Shown here in pieces: positions 31,640-42,656 of a stretch of DNA of 64,000 nt. Positions within the stretch are counted from its first letter, which is position 1. Each line of letters begins with the position of its first letter. This stretch comes from Macrothele yani. Taxonomy: Eukaryota > Arthropoda > Arachnida > Araneae > Macrothelidae. The position numbers and the translations under genes are program-made. The stretch lies in NCBI GenBank assembly GCA_039090855.1, contig CM076996.1, positions 48,574,469 through 48,638,468 on the forward strand, given 5' to 3'. The notes below the pieces were generated by a model that did no database searches, was not told where the DNA came from, and saw nothing but the letters and a program-made list of their open reading frames with translations.

Positions 31640-31990
31640 AATTCTGCCCTACTTTGCAGTTTTTTTTACTGAGTTTCAATGTTTCAGATTAACTAAATAA
31701 GAAAAAAGCAATTAAACACTCCAAAATGCAAATAAAGTACTTCTTCCTACGACACTTATAAGATGGTGTGGTTCATGGAGTTGTGAGTGAACCGACGTAA
31801 AGCTGATCATCGAAACATTTTTGGGATTTTTTTCTCAGGTGTTCACTAGAAAACTAATTTACTGTTTGCTTCAAAATATGTTACTACCGCTGAAGTGTCA
31901 CAGGAACAAACATTCTTGCCGATCCCGTGGATTTGCTGTACGAAGCGTTGGGTTTTGATCACTTTTCCTTGACGAACTCCGGAATTGAAT
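31640..31990. other. Unassigned DNA
   Basis: No gene or repeat recognised in this short interval between SINE pieces. Confidence 0.35.
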
Positions 31991-31995
31991 CTAGC

Positions 31996-32136
31996 GTGAG
32001 GTATGGATGTTGTGTTTGTACTACGGCACTGGCTCTCTACGTTTCCTGGAACGAGTGACCCAAAATTTGGGAAGGAGGACTGCCAATAGCCCATTGAGTT
32101 GCACGTGGTGGTCGTTCAACCCCCCTCTCCAAAAAA
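31996..32136 (+). mobile_element. tRNA-headed SINE, 5'-truncated and diverged
   Basis: It begins in the body ('ggtatggatgttgtgtttgt') and runs through 'cggcactggctctc' and the tail 'gcccattgagttgc' to an A-rich end. The head with boxes A and B is absent. More substitutions than in the other copies make it older. Confidence 0.8.
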
Positions 32137-32249
32137 AGAAAGGAAAACTACTTTTAGGAAATATTAAATTTTTAGTCTCTTTCCAAATACCAGTTCTTGA
32201 AAAAATCGGGCGTACGAACCAAATAGGACCGAAAACAGCACATTTTAAG

Positions 32250-33190
32250 TACAGTAGAACTCCAATTACCCGGACTCCAGACATCCGGAATTATAATTAT
32301 CCGGATCGCTTGTTCTTCTTTCAAGGCCAAATAAAATTAAGATTTTTGTTAATTTATTTACGTGTTTTTAATTTTTTCGTTCATTTAAATAACACAAAAT
32401 GATAATTCAGTACAGTAGATATTTAATTGATAAAGCAATTAAATTAATAAGTGCGTAGGAATGCCAAAATGCGTGAAACGGCGACTAGACTGCAAGAGAC
32501 AGCGCATGCGAAGTCCATAGGTAGGGTCTCCGCTGTTGCGTCATGCCAAGACCTGTCGCCTTCCCATTGGTCATGAATAAACGATGCTCTTTTCGTTTCG
32601 TCCGACGCAAGCAAAGACAGATTTTCTCCCGAAACAAACAGACGACCCTTTTTAACTTTTTCATTGAAAACATAAATTTATTTCAAACTTTAAGTAAAAA
32701 AATTTAATCATGTGTACTGTATTCACTTTTTGTTAATTTTATTAATTTACCTCTATAGGAAAATAAGAACACAATCCTTGTGCAAAGTACCTACAATAAT
32801 AAAATGACGCCGTCTGTACACGATATACACTAGGGCTCATCCTGGAACCTCCACTTACGTTTAATAAAAATATACACTGAGTACAAAAGAACGTGTAAAA
32901 TCTTTCAGACACCACGCACCGGGGTCCATTATCAGATACATAAAAAAGAGGTCATGCGGGCTGGATACAGACAATTTTATAACATCACATGTGACGCACT
33001 TGTGGACTGCCATCTGGTGTACAAACTAAACATACTATTACAATATAATTATGATTAAGTTAAGTAGTAACTTATTCAATTGGACAGTTATGTACACTAT
33101 TATCCGTAAACAAAAAAATCCAAGATTTAGGTATCGCATATCGAACAGAGTCATTATAACACAGATGCCCCTTTCATCTGTTTTGTAAAA
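32250..33190. other. Probable end fragment of a pogo/Tigger-like element, then unassigned DNA
   Basis: 'acagtagaactccaattacc' + 'cggactcc' at 32251 has the look of a Tigger/pogo terminal repeat, and the downstream text (a ...TTATCCGGAT... word) fits. No matching right end and no transposase frame is found before 33190, so at most one end is present. The remainder is AT-rich without recognisable features. Confidence 0.35.
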
Positions 33191-33194
33191 AAAA

Positions 33195-36100
33195 AAAATT
33201 CTTAGTCGAGTTTTCAGAAGCACAGATTTTGCTGCAAATATACCAGAAGCAGAAATTAACACTTATGCCCCCTGGTAGCCAAACCATTCTTTACCCAATA
33301 TTAGGAATTATATAAAAAAACATTTCGCATCAGGAGCTGTAGGCGATGCAGGAAGAATTTTTCAAATCGGATTTTTAGAAGCAGAAATATCGGGCAAAAC
33401 GCCCCCTAGCAGAAAGTCTATGATTTACTTGAACATTTTGAATTTACATGAAAAACATTTCGCATCGGAAACACTATCCAACAAGAAAGAGGAAACCGAA
33501 TTTTCGGGTGTAATAAGCACGTCTTTTGAATCCGTTCTGACGCAAATTAAATTGATCAAAGCTATTCAAAGTCAATGGAGCCGGTATGGAAAACAATAGT
33601 ATCTGACGAAAGAAAGAAGGTTTTCAATCGGGTTTTTAATCTCTCAGATATTGCTGTAAACGGAATCGTGAGCTTACGCTCTCTGGTTGCAGACTTGTGT
33701 GTTAAGAAAAACATGAATTTATATGAGAAACATTTCGCACCGGAAACGCTCTCCAACACAGAAATAATTTTTCAAATCGGACTCTTAGAAACAGAGATAT
33801 CCACAAAAATTAGATGTGACTTTACGTCCCCTGGTGGGAAAACCATGCATTATCTTAGGACGAAAGTATTCTCAAAAGGATTTTCCATATGAGCGGTATC
33901 GGTTCAAGAAAAAAGAAATAGTCGAGTTTTCAGGAACCCAGATTTTGCTACAAATACGTCAGAAGCAAAAATTAACACTTATGCCTCCTGGTGGCGAAAT
34001 TATTCTTTACCAAACATTAGAAATTATGTGAAAAATATTTTCCATAGGGTCTTGTATGCCATACAGGAAGAATTTTTCAAATCGGAGTTTTAGAAGCAGA
34101 AATAACGCAGAAAATGCAACTTACCTTTGTGCCCCCTAGCGGAAAGTTTATAATTCACTTGAAAATTTTGAATTTTTAGGAAAAACATTTCGCATCGGAA
34201 ACACTATCCAACAAAAGAAGGAATTTTTCAAATCGGACGCCTAGAAGTAGAGATATTGACAAAAATATGATACACATCTACACCCCTAGCGTAGAAACCG
34301 TGCATTATTTCAAGAAGAAAATGTTCCTAAACGGTTTGTCGACATGAGTAGTATCGGTCAACAAATTACTTTTTTTTCAATCGAGATTTTAGAAGCTCAT
34401 ATTTTGCTGCAAATACATCAGAAGCGGAAAGTAAGACTTAGGCCGCCTGGTGGCAAAAACCATTTTTTAGAAAAATTTGAAATTATGTGCAAAGGATTTC
34501 CCACCATTAGCTGTATCCGGTGCAGAAAACTTTTTCAAATCGGAGATTTAGAAGCAGAGATATAGGGGGGGAATTTACCATAACGCCCCCTAGCGGAAAG
34601 CCTATGAATTACTTGAAATTTTTCAAATTATATGTAAAAGATGTCACACTAGAAACACTATCCAAGAAAGAAGGAATTTTTCAAATCGGACTCCGAGAAT
34701 TAGAGATATTGACAAATATAAGGTATACATCTACGCCCCCTGGCGTAAAAACCATGCATTATTTTAAGAAGAAAATGTTTCTAAACGGTTTGTCGACATG
34801 AGTACTATCGGTCGATAAAGGAGGTTTTTTTTCAATCGTGATTTTAGAAGCTCATATTTTGCTGCAAATACATCAGAAGCGGAAATTAAGATTTACGCCC
34901 CCTGGTGGCCAAACCATTTTTTTACAAAAATTAGAAATTACGTGCAAACGATTTCCCATCAGGAGCTGTATCCGGTTCAGAAGAAATTTTTCAAATTGGA
35001 GATTTAGAAGCAGATATATAGGGGGAAACGCAATTTACCTCTACGCCCCTAGCGGAAAGTCTATGAATTATTTGAAAATTTTGAAATTATATGAAAAACA
35101 TGTCCCACTGAAAACACTCTCCAACAAAGAAGAAATTTTTCAAATCGGACTTCTAGACGTTGCTACGATATTGACGGAAATAATATATATATCTTCGCCC
35201 CCTGGCGTAGAAACTGTGGAATATTTTAAGAATAAAATATTCCGAAAAGGTTTGTGGATAAGAGTGGCATCGGTCCACGAAAGAATTTTTTCAATCGATA
35301 TTTTAGAAATTCATATTTTATGGCAAATATATCAGAAGCAAAAATTAACACTTATGCCCCTGGTGGCCAAAGTATTCTTTACCAAAAATTTTAAACTATA
35401 TGCAAAAGATTTTCCATTAGGAGGTGTATCCGCTGAAGAAAAAAGTTTTCAAATCGGAGTGTCAGAAGATGAGTTATCGGGAAAATGTAATTTACTTTTA
35501 CGCCCCCTAGCGGAAAATCTATGCGTAATTTGAAAACGTAACTTTATCTAAAATACTCTTCGACATAAATGGAATCTAAAGATAAAATATTTTTTCAATC
35601 GGATGTTTTGAAGCAGATATTTGGATTAAAACGTATTTTTGAATTCGACATTATCTGCATTTACGCCCTCTAGCGGCGAAGTTGTGCATCGTAAAAAAAC
35701 GAAATGAAGGATCATCATTCGCATATTTCAAGCTTCCCAAAGCAAAAATAATTTTTCAAATCGGACTAATAGTTGCAGAGATATCGTGGGTACAGACGGA
35801 CGGACGGACGGACGGACAAACCGATAACATAAGCACGATCTTTTTTTGCCAAAGACGTGCTAACAAAGAAGGAATTTTTCAAATCGGACTCCTAGAAGTG
35901 GAGATATTGACAAAAATAAGATATATGTCTACACCCACTGGTGTAGAAACCATGCATTATTTTAAGAAGAAAATATTCCTAAAAGGTTTGTCGACGTGAG
36001 TAGCATCGGTCCACAAACGAGTTTTTTCAAACGAGATTTTAGACGCTCAGATTTTGCTGCAAATACATCAGAGGCGGAAATTAAAGCTTACGCCCCCTGG

Positions 36101-37045
36101 TGGACAAACAATTTTAACTAAAAATTAGAAACTATATGCAAAGGATTCCCGTCCGGAGCTGTGTCCGGTGCAGAAAGTATTTTTCAAATCGGAGTTTTAG
36201 AAGCAGATATATCGGGTAAAACGCAATTTACCTTTGCGCCCCCTAGCGTAAAGTCTATGATTTACTTGAAAAATTTTAAATTATATGGAAAATATGTCAC
36301 ACCTGGACCTTTATCCAATAAAGAAAGAATGTCTCAAATTGGACCATTAGAAGAAGAGATATTAACAAAGATAAGATATCTGCGCCCCTGGCGGAGAAAC
36401 CATGCAATATTTTAAGAAGAAAATATTTCGAAAAGGATTGTCGACAAGAGTGGTATCGGTTCGCGAACGAAGTTTTTCAATCGAGATTTTAGAAGCTCAG
36501 ATTTTTTGGCAAATACATCATAAGCAAAAATTAACGCTTACGCCACCTGGTGACTAAAGTATTCTTTACAAAAAAATAGATATTTTCTGTCAGAGTTTCC
36601 ATCAGGAGCTGCATCCGCTGAAGACATTTTTTTTCAAATCGGAGTTTTAGAAGAGATATCGGGGAAAACTTGATTTACTTTTACGCCCCCTAGCGGAAAA
36701 TCTATGCGTAACTTGAAAAGGTAACTATACCTAAAATACTCTTCGACATAAATGGAAGCGAAAGATAAAATATTATTTTTCAAATGTATGATTAGAAGCA
36801 AATATATGAAATAAAATGTATTTTAAATCCGACATCATCTGCATTTACGCCCTCTAGCGGCGAAATTACACATCGTAAAAAAATAAAATAGGCGATATAA
36901 AGGATTATCATTCGCACCTTTTAATCCTCCCAATGCAGAAAGAATTTTTCAAATCGGACTAATAGTTGCAGAGATATGGTGTCTACAGACGGACGGACAA
37001 ACCGATAACATAAGCACGATCTGTTTTTTACAAAATACGTAGTAA
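33195..37045 (+). repeat. Array of ~150-160-bp modules with CTCF-like core (HINE/Helentron-like repeat)
   Basis: Three module types alternate. One carries CGCCCCCTGGTGGCCAAACC, one CGCCCCCTAGCGGAAAGTC and one CGCCCCCTGGCGTAGAAACC, with shared connectors such as 'tttttcaaatcgga' and 'gcagagatat'. I count about 22 core motifs, spaced about 145-165 bp. Each copy of the element ends with a (GGAC)n microsatellite, 'ccgataacataagcacgatc' and GACGTGCT. Many modules keep open frames by chance, but the products have no family resemblance. The whole looks like an old element with a younger one (33,499-35,861) inside it. Confidence 0.8.
33499..35861 (+). mobile_element. Younger copy of the module-bearing element, nested in an older copy
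   Basis: It starts with the palindromic word CCGAATTTTCGG followed by AGCACGTCTTTTGAATCCG, and ends with ACGGACGGAC repeats and AAAGACGTGCTAA. The same start recurs at about 55,335 and, inverted, at about 62,540; the same end recurs at 59,390 and 60,091. The flanks here (AACAAGAAAG on the left, AACAAAGAAG on the right) are both from one module of the older copy, so this is an insertion. The AGCACGTC/GACGTGCT pair, CTRR-like end and tetranucleotide repeat recall Helentron-derived HINE/DINE-1 elements. Confidence 0.55.
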
Positions 37046-37852
37046 AAAACTAACTTCTTAAACACAGAAAGGAAAGGTAATAGCTATTACAACGTACGTG
37101 GAAGAAATAAGTGCAGTTTCCATGTGATTGACTAATAACCACTAAGTTGTGTAACTGTTCTGTGATCAGAATTTAATAAAATAAGGAAGTTGGATATCAA
37201 CATTGCTATGCAAACACGTTTTTGCTTACCAATTAATAGTTGAAAGTACCATAATAGTGCAACGTTGTAGAATGCACACACTTTACTCTGGAACGAAACG
37301 GAATGACTCGACGTGAACATCCCAAGAGAAATTATCATTTCTTCTCACACTCGTGATACCCAATCCTTTCGATGAGCATTCCATTCCGGTTTCTAACCCG
37401 GCTTTGCTGCAACTGTAGCAACTGAGCATGAACAGGGAAGCAAAGAAGGGAAACGCAAGTGGTCCTGAGACACAAGGGGAAATGTGTAAGATATATTTTA
37501 ACAGATTGGTAAGACTGCAACATTCAGATGTTCTGAGAGCATCTCTGTGGAGTGGGGCCTTACCCAAAATCCTTCGCGATCTTCAATAGTGCATTGAGAA
37601 GGATAAGAGAAATAATGTTAGAATCTAAGAATTTCTTTCAGTATTTTTATGAAAAGATAAGAAATTAACTACCTGTTTAAAATTCTAATGTTCGGAACCA
37701 TGTGTGCTGAGTTTGGCACAATTCAGCAAATTAAACAGGATCCTAAAATCTGCCAACAATATTTGTGCATGAACCTGTTATGCGCAAACAATCTGAGGCA
37801 AAAACGTGAGTTTAAAAACTTGTAAAACAACTTTTGGATATAGTCAAATGTA
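37046..37852. other. Unassigned DNA
   Basis: No gene, RNA or repeat recognised. Overlapping minus-strand frames at 37283-37567 have no recognisable product. Confidence 0.35.
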
Positions 37853-39200
37853 CACTGAAGCATGAATGTTAAGAACACCTACCTAATAACGTTTTGGGCT
37901 GCCCAAAACAGCCCCGATTCAATGTGGCACGGACTCAACGGAGTGCTGATATCCTTCTACAGGTATGTTCACTCAAGTGGATGTGATGGTGTCCGTCATT
38001 TGCCGAATATTTCCTGGAGGAGAATCCCTGTTACGAATGGCACTCTAAATTTCATTCCACAGGTTTTTCAATTGGGTTAAATTCTGAGGACTGTGGGGCT
38101 ACTTTAACACTCTGAAGTCATTTTTGTGCTCCTAGAAACTCTGTGCGACGATTCGAGCCTTGTGGCATGGTGTATTATCGTGCTGGAAGTATCCCTCCCC
38201 ATCAATTGGGTTAAAGTCTGAGGACTGTGGGGCTACTTTAACACTCTGAAGTCATTTTTGTGCTCCTAGAAACTCTGTGCGACGATTCGAGCCTGGTGGC
38301 ATGGTGTATTATCGTGCTGGAAGTAGCCCTCCCCATCAATTGGGTTAAATTCTGAGGACTGTGGGGCTACTTTAACACCCTGAAGTCATTTTTGTGCTCC
38401 TAGAAACTCTGTGCGACGATTCGAGCCTTGTGGCATGTTGTATTATCGTGCTGGAAGTTTCCCTCCCCATCAATTGGGTTAAAGTCTGAGGACTGTGGGG
38501 CTACTTTAACACTCTGAAGTCATTTTTGTGCTCCTAGAAACTCTGTGCGACGATTCGAGCCTTGTGGCATATTGTATTATCGTGCTGGAAGTTTCCTCCC
38601 CATCAATTGGGTTAAAGTCTGAGGACTGTGGGGCTACTTTTACCACTCTGAAGTCATTTTTGTGTTCCTAGAAACTCTGTGCGACGATTCGAGCCTTGTG
38701 GCATGGTGTATTATCGTGCTGGAAGTAGCCCTCCCCATCAATTGGGTTAAATTCTGAGGACTGTGGGGCTACTTTAACACTCTAAAGTCATTTTTGTGCT
38801 CCTAGAAACTCTGTGCGACGATTCGAGCCTTGTGGCATGGTGTATTATCGTGCTGGAAGTAGCCCTCCCCATCAATTGGGTTAAATTCTGAGGACTGTGG
38901 GGCTACTTTAACACTCTGAAGTCATTTTTGTGCTCCTAGAAACTCTGTGCGACGATTCGAGCCTTGTGGCATGGTGTATTATCGTGCTGGAAGTAACCCT
39001 CCCCATCAATTGGGTTAAATTCTGAGGAATGTAGGGCTACTTTAACACTCTGAAGTCATTTTTGTACTCCTAGAAACTCTGTGCGACGATTCGAGCCTTG
39101 TGGCACGGTGTATTATCGTGCTGGAAGTAGCCCTCCCCATCAGGGAATGTGGCAGCACTCGTGACCTCGAGGCTGCACATTCAGGTGAAAAATCCATTCC
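37853..39200 (-). mobile_element. Tc1-type relic expanded by an internal satellite
   Basis: A TA then CACTGAAGCATGAATG at 37853 looks like a Tc1 TIR. The following 200 bases on the minus strand give the usual C-terminal end of a Tc1 transposase in broken frames. The middle is replaced by the 134-bp satellite. After 39141 the text moves on to other transposase-like sequence and fades out; a matching right TIR was not found. Confidence 0.6.
38069..39141. repeat. 134-bp satellite, eight units, derived from a Tc1 catalytic domain
   Basis: 'caattgggttaaattctgag' recurs at 38069, 38203, 38337, 38471, 38604, 38739, 38873 and 39007, almost always 134 bp apart. Read on the minus strand, one unit contains F-Q-H-D-N-T-P-C-H in one frame and, one base out of frame, S-S-E-F-N-P-I. 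These are the second catalytic Asp block and the block just before the catalytic Glu of a DD34E Tc1 transposase. Units differ at a few positions only. As 134 is not a multiple of three, this is DNA-level amplification and not a repeat protein. Confidence 0.93.
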
Positions 39201-40566
39201 CAAGTTTATTTATTTATTTATTCATTTTTATTAATTCGGGTAATTTTTGAGGAAAGAATACGTTTTATTTACTTTTTATTTTATTTTCCCATTAGCCCCA
39301 CTTTCCGTTGATTCTTCTTTTTTTCTTCCTCCCCCTCTCCCACGGGCAGTTGAGAAGTGCCAGTGGGACTCTTGCGAGGCGTCGCATACCGCAAGGAGAC
39401 AGCGTATGGCGTCACCATCAGCAAGCCGACTTTGTAGTGTATGTTTTATGGGGCAATGGAGTGTCCGCCTTGTCTGGCTTCCACAAAGCGTAGTTCAAGA
39501 AGTCCGACTTTTTGGAACCGAAACTAACAGTTTCATTGGGTTAGGATTTATGGCCCGGTGGTTATATCACGCGGCTAATGTAACTTGAAGAGCTGTTCTC
39601 AGAATCTGCACGGGAACGGGAAGCAATTTTGACCCTCTAACGAATGGATGAACCAAATGTTAGTTCTATGACCAGTAGGATTTAGACTTGGAAATTTAGT
39701 TCAGGGAGGCTTGCGTTTCCCAGCTAGTGATTGGATGATGGTGTATTTTGAGGTAATGGGGGTCTTCTTGAGGGTTGTCGAAAATTTTCCAAGGGAAGAG
39801 AATCATTTGGACACTTTTACCTTTTTCACGGCGTGCATCACTTTCACTTTTTTATTCCTTGTGACTTGTCACTTGGTATTTTGCCGTAAGTATTGGTGAC
39901 TTTCCTTCATGACTGTCACCTAGTAGCTGCTATGTAAAGCTTTGCCCTTTGCCTGCATTTCGGTTTTATTTGTGCGTGGCCCAAAACTTGGTCACCGCTA
40001 TGATTTATCAGAGACTGGCAACTTAATCGCTGCCAAATACTGTGGCAGGACTAAAACATCCGTAACTGCGTACCGTTTCCCAACACAGGTGGAGGATCTC
40101 AACCGAGGTGCCAAGGAAAGAGACCATGCTAAGGACGATGAGGGCTCACAGCAATTATGACGGACAGGGACACCCAGCGCAAGACCAGTACCCTTGGTGG
40201 AAGAACAGCGATAGTAGTGTTTTACGGACAATAAGTGATGACAATAAAACTGGACTTTCATGTGGTTCCATTTTCTTCCGTGTGGTATGAGAGTAGCAGT
40301 GCAACACCCAGGCAAGATTTTGAATTTAAGGTAGGAAATCCATCTTATTCTTTCTTTTGGTGTCCCCTCATAATATGTGCTTATCGATCAGTGCATACGA
40401 AAGTCTTCCGTCCTACTTAAAATGTTTTTTTTTATAGGCGAGTAGCCAATGAGCACGAGTTCCTGTCAGAAAGTAGGTGTCATTCTTGCTAATATCGTGT
40501 GTTATTAAGCGAAGTGTTTATATAAATATAAATGATTATAAGGTGACTGCAAGTTTAATATATATA
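39201..40566. other. Unassigned DNA with open frames of doubtful meaning
   Basis: A plus-strand frame at 39247-39588 (113 codons, hydrophobic start) and others at 39711-39899 and 40108-40290 are open, but show no domain. No element ends were recognised. Confidence 0.35.
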
Positions 40567-40568
40567 TA

Positions 40569-41305
40569 CACTGACGAAAAAAAAATCCCCACACCAAGAA
40601 GGGGTTGTGTTAGATAAACGACAGTTGGTAGGCGGTGAGAGTACATCTGTAAGATGACGTCTATACAAATTTCGCGCTCGGGGCATACGTGTGGCGCTAG
40701 TAGCGCCCCTCGGAACATGCAAAGCAGGTTTGCTGTAAATACGCGCTGTAACGTTCGTGAGCGTTAGTTATCGTTGAGATTCGACGTAGAGTGTTGATGT
40801 TAGTCAATAATCCCTTTAAGAAGACGAAAAAGCCATTATCAACAGCTCACGGAGTTTAAACGAGGTCGTGTAATAGGGCTACAAGAAGGTGGATATTCTT
40901 TCCGCAATAATGCAGAACGACTTAGCAGGAATGTAGCCACTGTGCATGATTGTTGGCAGCGGTGGTCAAGGGAAGGTACTGGTACGTCACCCCCAACCAG
41001 CATTAACCGTCCCTGTATTGACCGACCAAGTGCAACAGGCATGGAACTCCATCCCACAAACTGACATCCAGCACCTGTACGACACAATGCATGAACGTTT
41101 GCGTGCTTGCATTCACCATTCTGGCGGTTACACCGGTTATTAATGTACCAGCATTTCACATTTAAAATGGGTCTTCTCGCGCTTACAATAAGCTGTAATC
41201 TTGAAACCTTAATCGATTAAATATGTTACCTATACAAATGTATTGCCGCCGTTTCATTCCTCTCAACTATTTTTTCGTGGTGTTGGGATTTTTTTCCCGT
41301 CAGTG
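40569..41305 (+). mobile_element. Internally deleted Tc1-type transposon (737 bp)
   Basis: The left TIR starts CACTGACGAAAAAAAAATCC and the right, inverted, CACTGACGGGAAAAAAATCC, each next to TA in a (TA)n tract. Inside, plus-strand pieces of an N-terminal HTH (G-R-V-I-G-L-Q-E-G-G, about 40866) lie directly before the C-terminal tail (W-N-S-I-P-Q-T-D-I ending G-G-Y-T-G-Y at 41143). The DDE core is missing. It is thus a non-autonomous deletion derivative that keeps both ends. Confidence 0.88.
40790..41143 (+). pseudogene. Transposase remnant lacking the catalytic core
   Basis: It joins the HTH region (from about 40790, in a frame with F-K-R-G-R-V-I-G) to the last ~35 codons of a Tc1 transposase. 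All three catalytic residues are lost. If made, such a protein could bind TIRs without cutting, but stops and a frameshift near 40946 make this unlikely. Confidence 0.7.
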
Positions 41306-41577
41306 TATATATATATATACAGCAATTTACATACTTGAAGTAATTAACACAGGGTCCTAAACTATTGTGTGTGTGTATCTTTATTTTTATGTCAAAACAT
41401 AACTAATAAATTGTTTTCTATGTTAATTTGCCTACGTACTATCATGAGTGTATCTTTAGTTGCAATTTGTGTGCTCAACTCTGGATTTTTGGAGATAATA
41501 TATATTTTAAGGCAGGGACTCAGAAATTCTTTCACTTATGTTTTTTTTAATTATAGACGTTCACGAAAACATTGCGG
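41306..41577. other. Unassigned DNA
   Basis: AT-rich; no feature recognised apart from the (TA)n tract next to the Tc1 end. Confidence 0.35.
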
Positions 41578-41622
41578 CACACAGCAGATCCTTTGACTCT
41601 CAAAGGAAAATCTGCTGTGTGA
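41578..41622. repeat. Hairpin, 17-bp stem
   Basis: CACACAGCAGATCCTTTG and CAAAGGAAAATCTGCTGTGTG pair around a short ACTCT loop with a small internal bulge. Not a terminator in this eukaryotic setting; it may be the end of a small element. Confidence 0.7.
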
Positions 41623-41639
41623 ATCACAACGCCCCCTCA

Positions 41640-42150
41640 GTGGATCCTGAAGCTGCGTCAGCCCTAAATCAAGGAATCGCAGAATCACAATCCCCTCGAA
41701 ACCTCCTTGGTTCCCAATATTACGCCGGGTGAATCCAAATCGGAACCCGAGCGATAATAGGAACACCATACACAAGTACGGGTAAACGTGGTCCGCAATA
41801 ATGTAAAGATACCTCGTGCCATCCAAATTCTACTCCAGGGGTATTGAGAATCCCAGACCTCGGACCATTACGTCGTTTCCACTAGCTTATGGAGTAATCG
41901 CTAGGCACCTGCGATCCATCGATTCGTACTGTTGACGCTATTTTCTGGACCTACCATTATCAACTAAAAGCGTGGTTCATCGGACCAGGCGACCTTTTTT
42001 CAGTCCTCAAGGGTACAGGTTTGATGCTCCTTTGCGCACTGCAGACAAATCTATCGTTTTCAACAGAGATTAGTGGTGCATGAAAGATACGTTTGCCCAT
42101 TCGCGCCAATGTGTGACGAACTATGTATTGTGAAATTCTCTTCTAAATAC
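41640..42150 (-). pseudogene. Old Tc1 transposase relic
   Basis: The minus-strand frame 41826-41551 has M-D-G-T-R-Y-L-Y-I-I-A-D-H-V-Y, the segment before the second catalytic Asp in the family of the element at 9,743. Text up to 42150 matches its N-terminal half in broken frames. No TIRs recognised. Confidence 0.6.
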
Positions 42151-42425
42151 CGCTGATTGGTCACGTGGTTACTTAACTCAATGGAGCTTACCTCTTACAA
42201 GGTACAATGTTCTTTAGCCGCCATTGCCCTCGAGCATCTACTAGACGTTTCGAACGAAAACAAGACCTCTGACTTTTTGTTTAGTTGTTTGTACATCACT
42301 TATTGTATACCCTCGATACAGTTGTTCTTCCATAGCTGATCAGATTTGCCTTGTCTGAGATAATTGCATCTGTCCGCCTAGCGTCCACTATCATGCTTCT
42401 TTCAAAGTGATTCAAATCACGAGTC

Positions 42426-42644
42426 GCCGCCCCGGTGACGCAGTGGTCTAATTCGCTGGCCTATGATCATTCGTCCGTAAGGGGTCCGGGTTCGAATCCC
42501 GGTCAGGCATGGATGTTGTGTTTGTCTTACGGCACTGGCTCTCTCCCTTCCCTGGAACCAGTGACCCTAAATTAGGGACGGGCGACTGCTTATAGCCCAT
42601 TGAGTTGCTCACGGTGGTCGTTAAACCTCCAATCAAAAAAAAAA
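42426..42644 (+). mobile_element. tRNA-headed SINE, complete copy D
   Basis: Head GCCGCCCCGGTGACGCAGTG, box B GGTTCGAATCCC, body, tail with CCCTAAATTAGGG and A13. The target duplication is AAATCACGAGTC at 42414-42425 and 42645-42656, a perfect 12 bp. The clean duplication makes this the best copy for defining the element: about 205 bp plus poly-A. Confidence 0.95.
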
Positions 42645-42656
42645 AAATCACGAGTC

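Noticed and set aside
34838..35533. 231-codon frame in the module array as a gene
   Set aside because: The frame runs through several copies of a noncoding repeat module whose other copies are closed; the product is just the translated repeat.
38069..39141. CRISPR-like array
   Set aside because: The units are contiguous with no unique spacers, the host is a eukaryote, and the unit derives from a transposase.
42426..42510. Functional tRNA gene in the SINE head
   Set aside because: Boxes A and B are present, but the sequence continues into a SINE body and poly-A and is flanked by a target duplication; arms do not fold as a normal tRNA.
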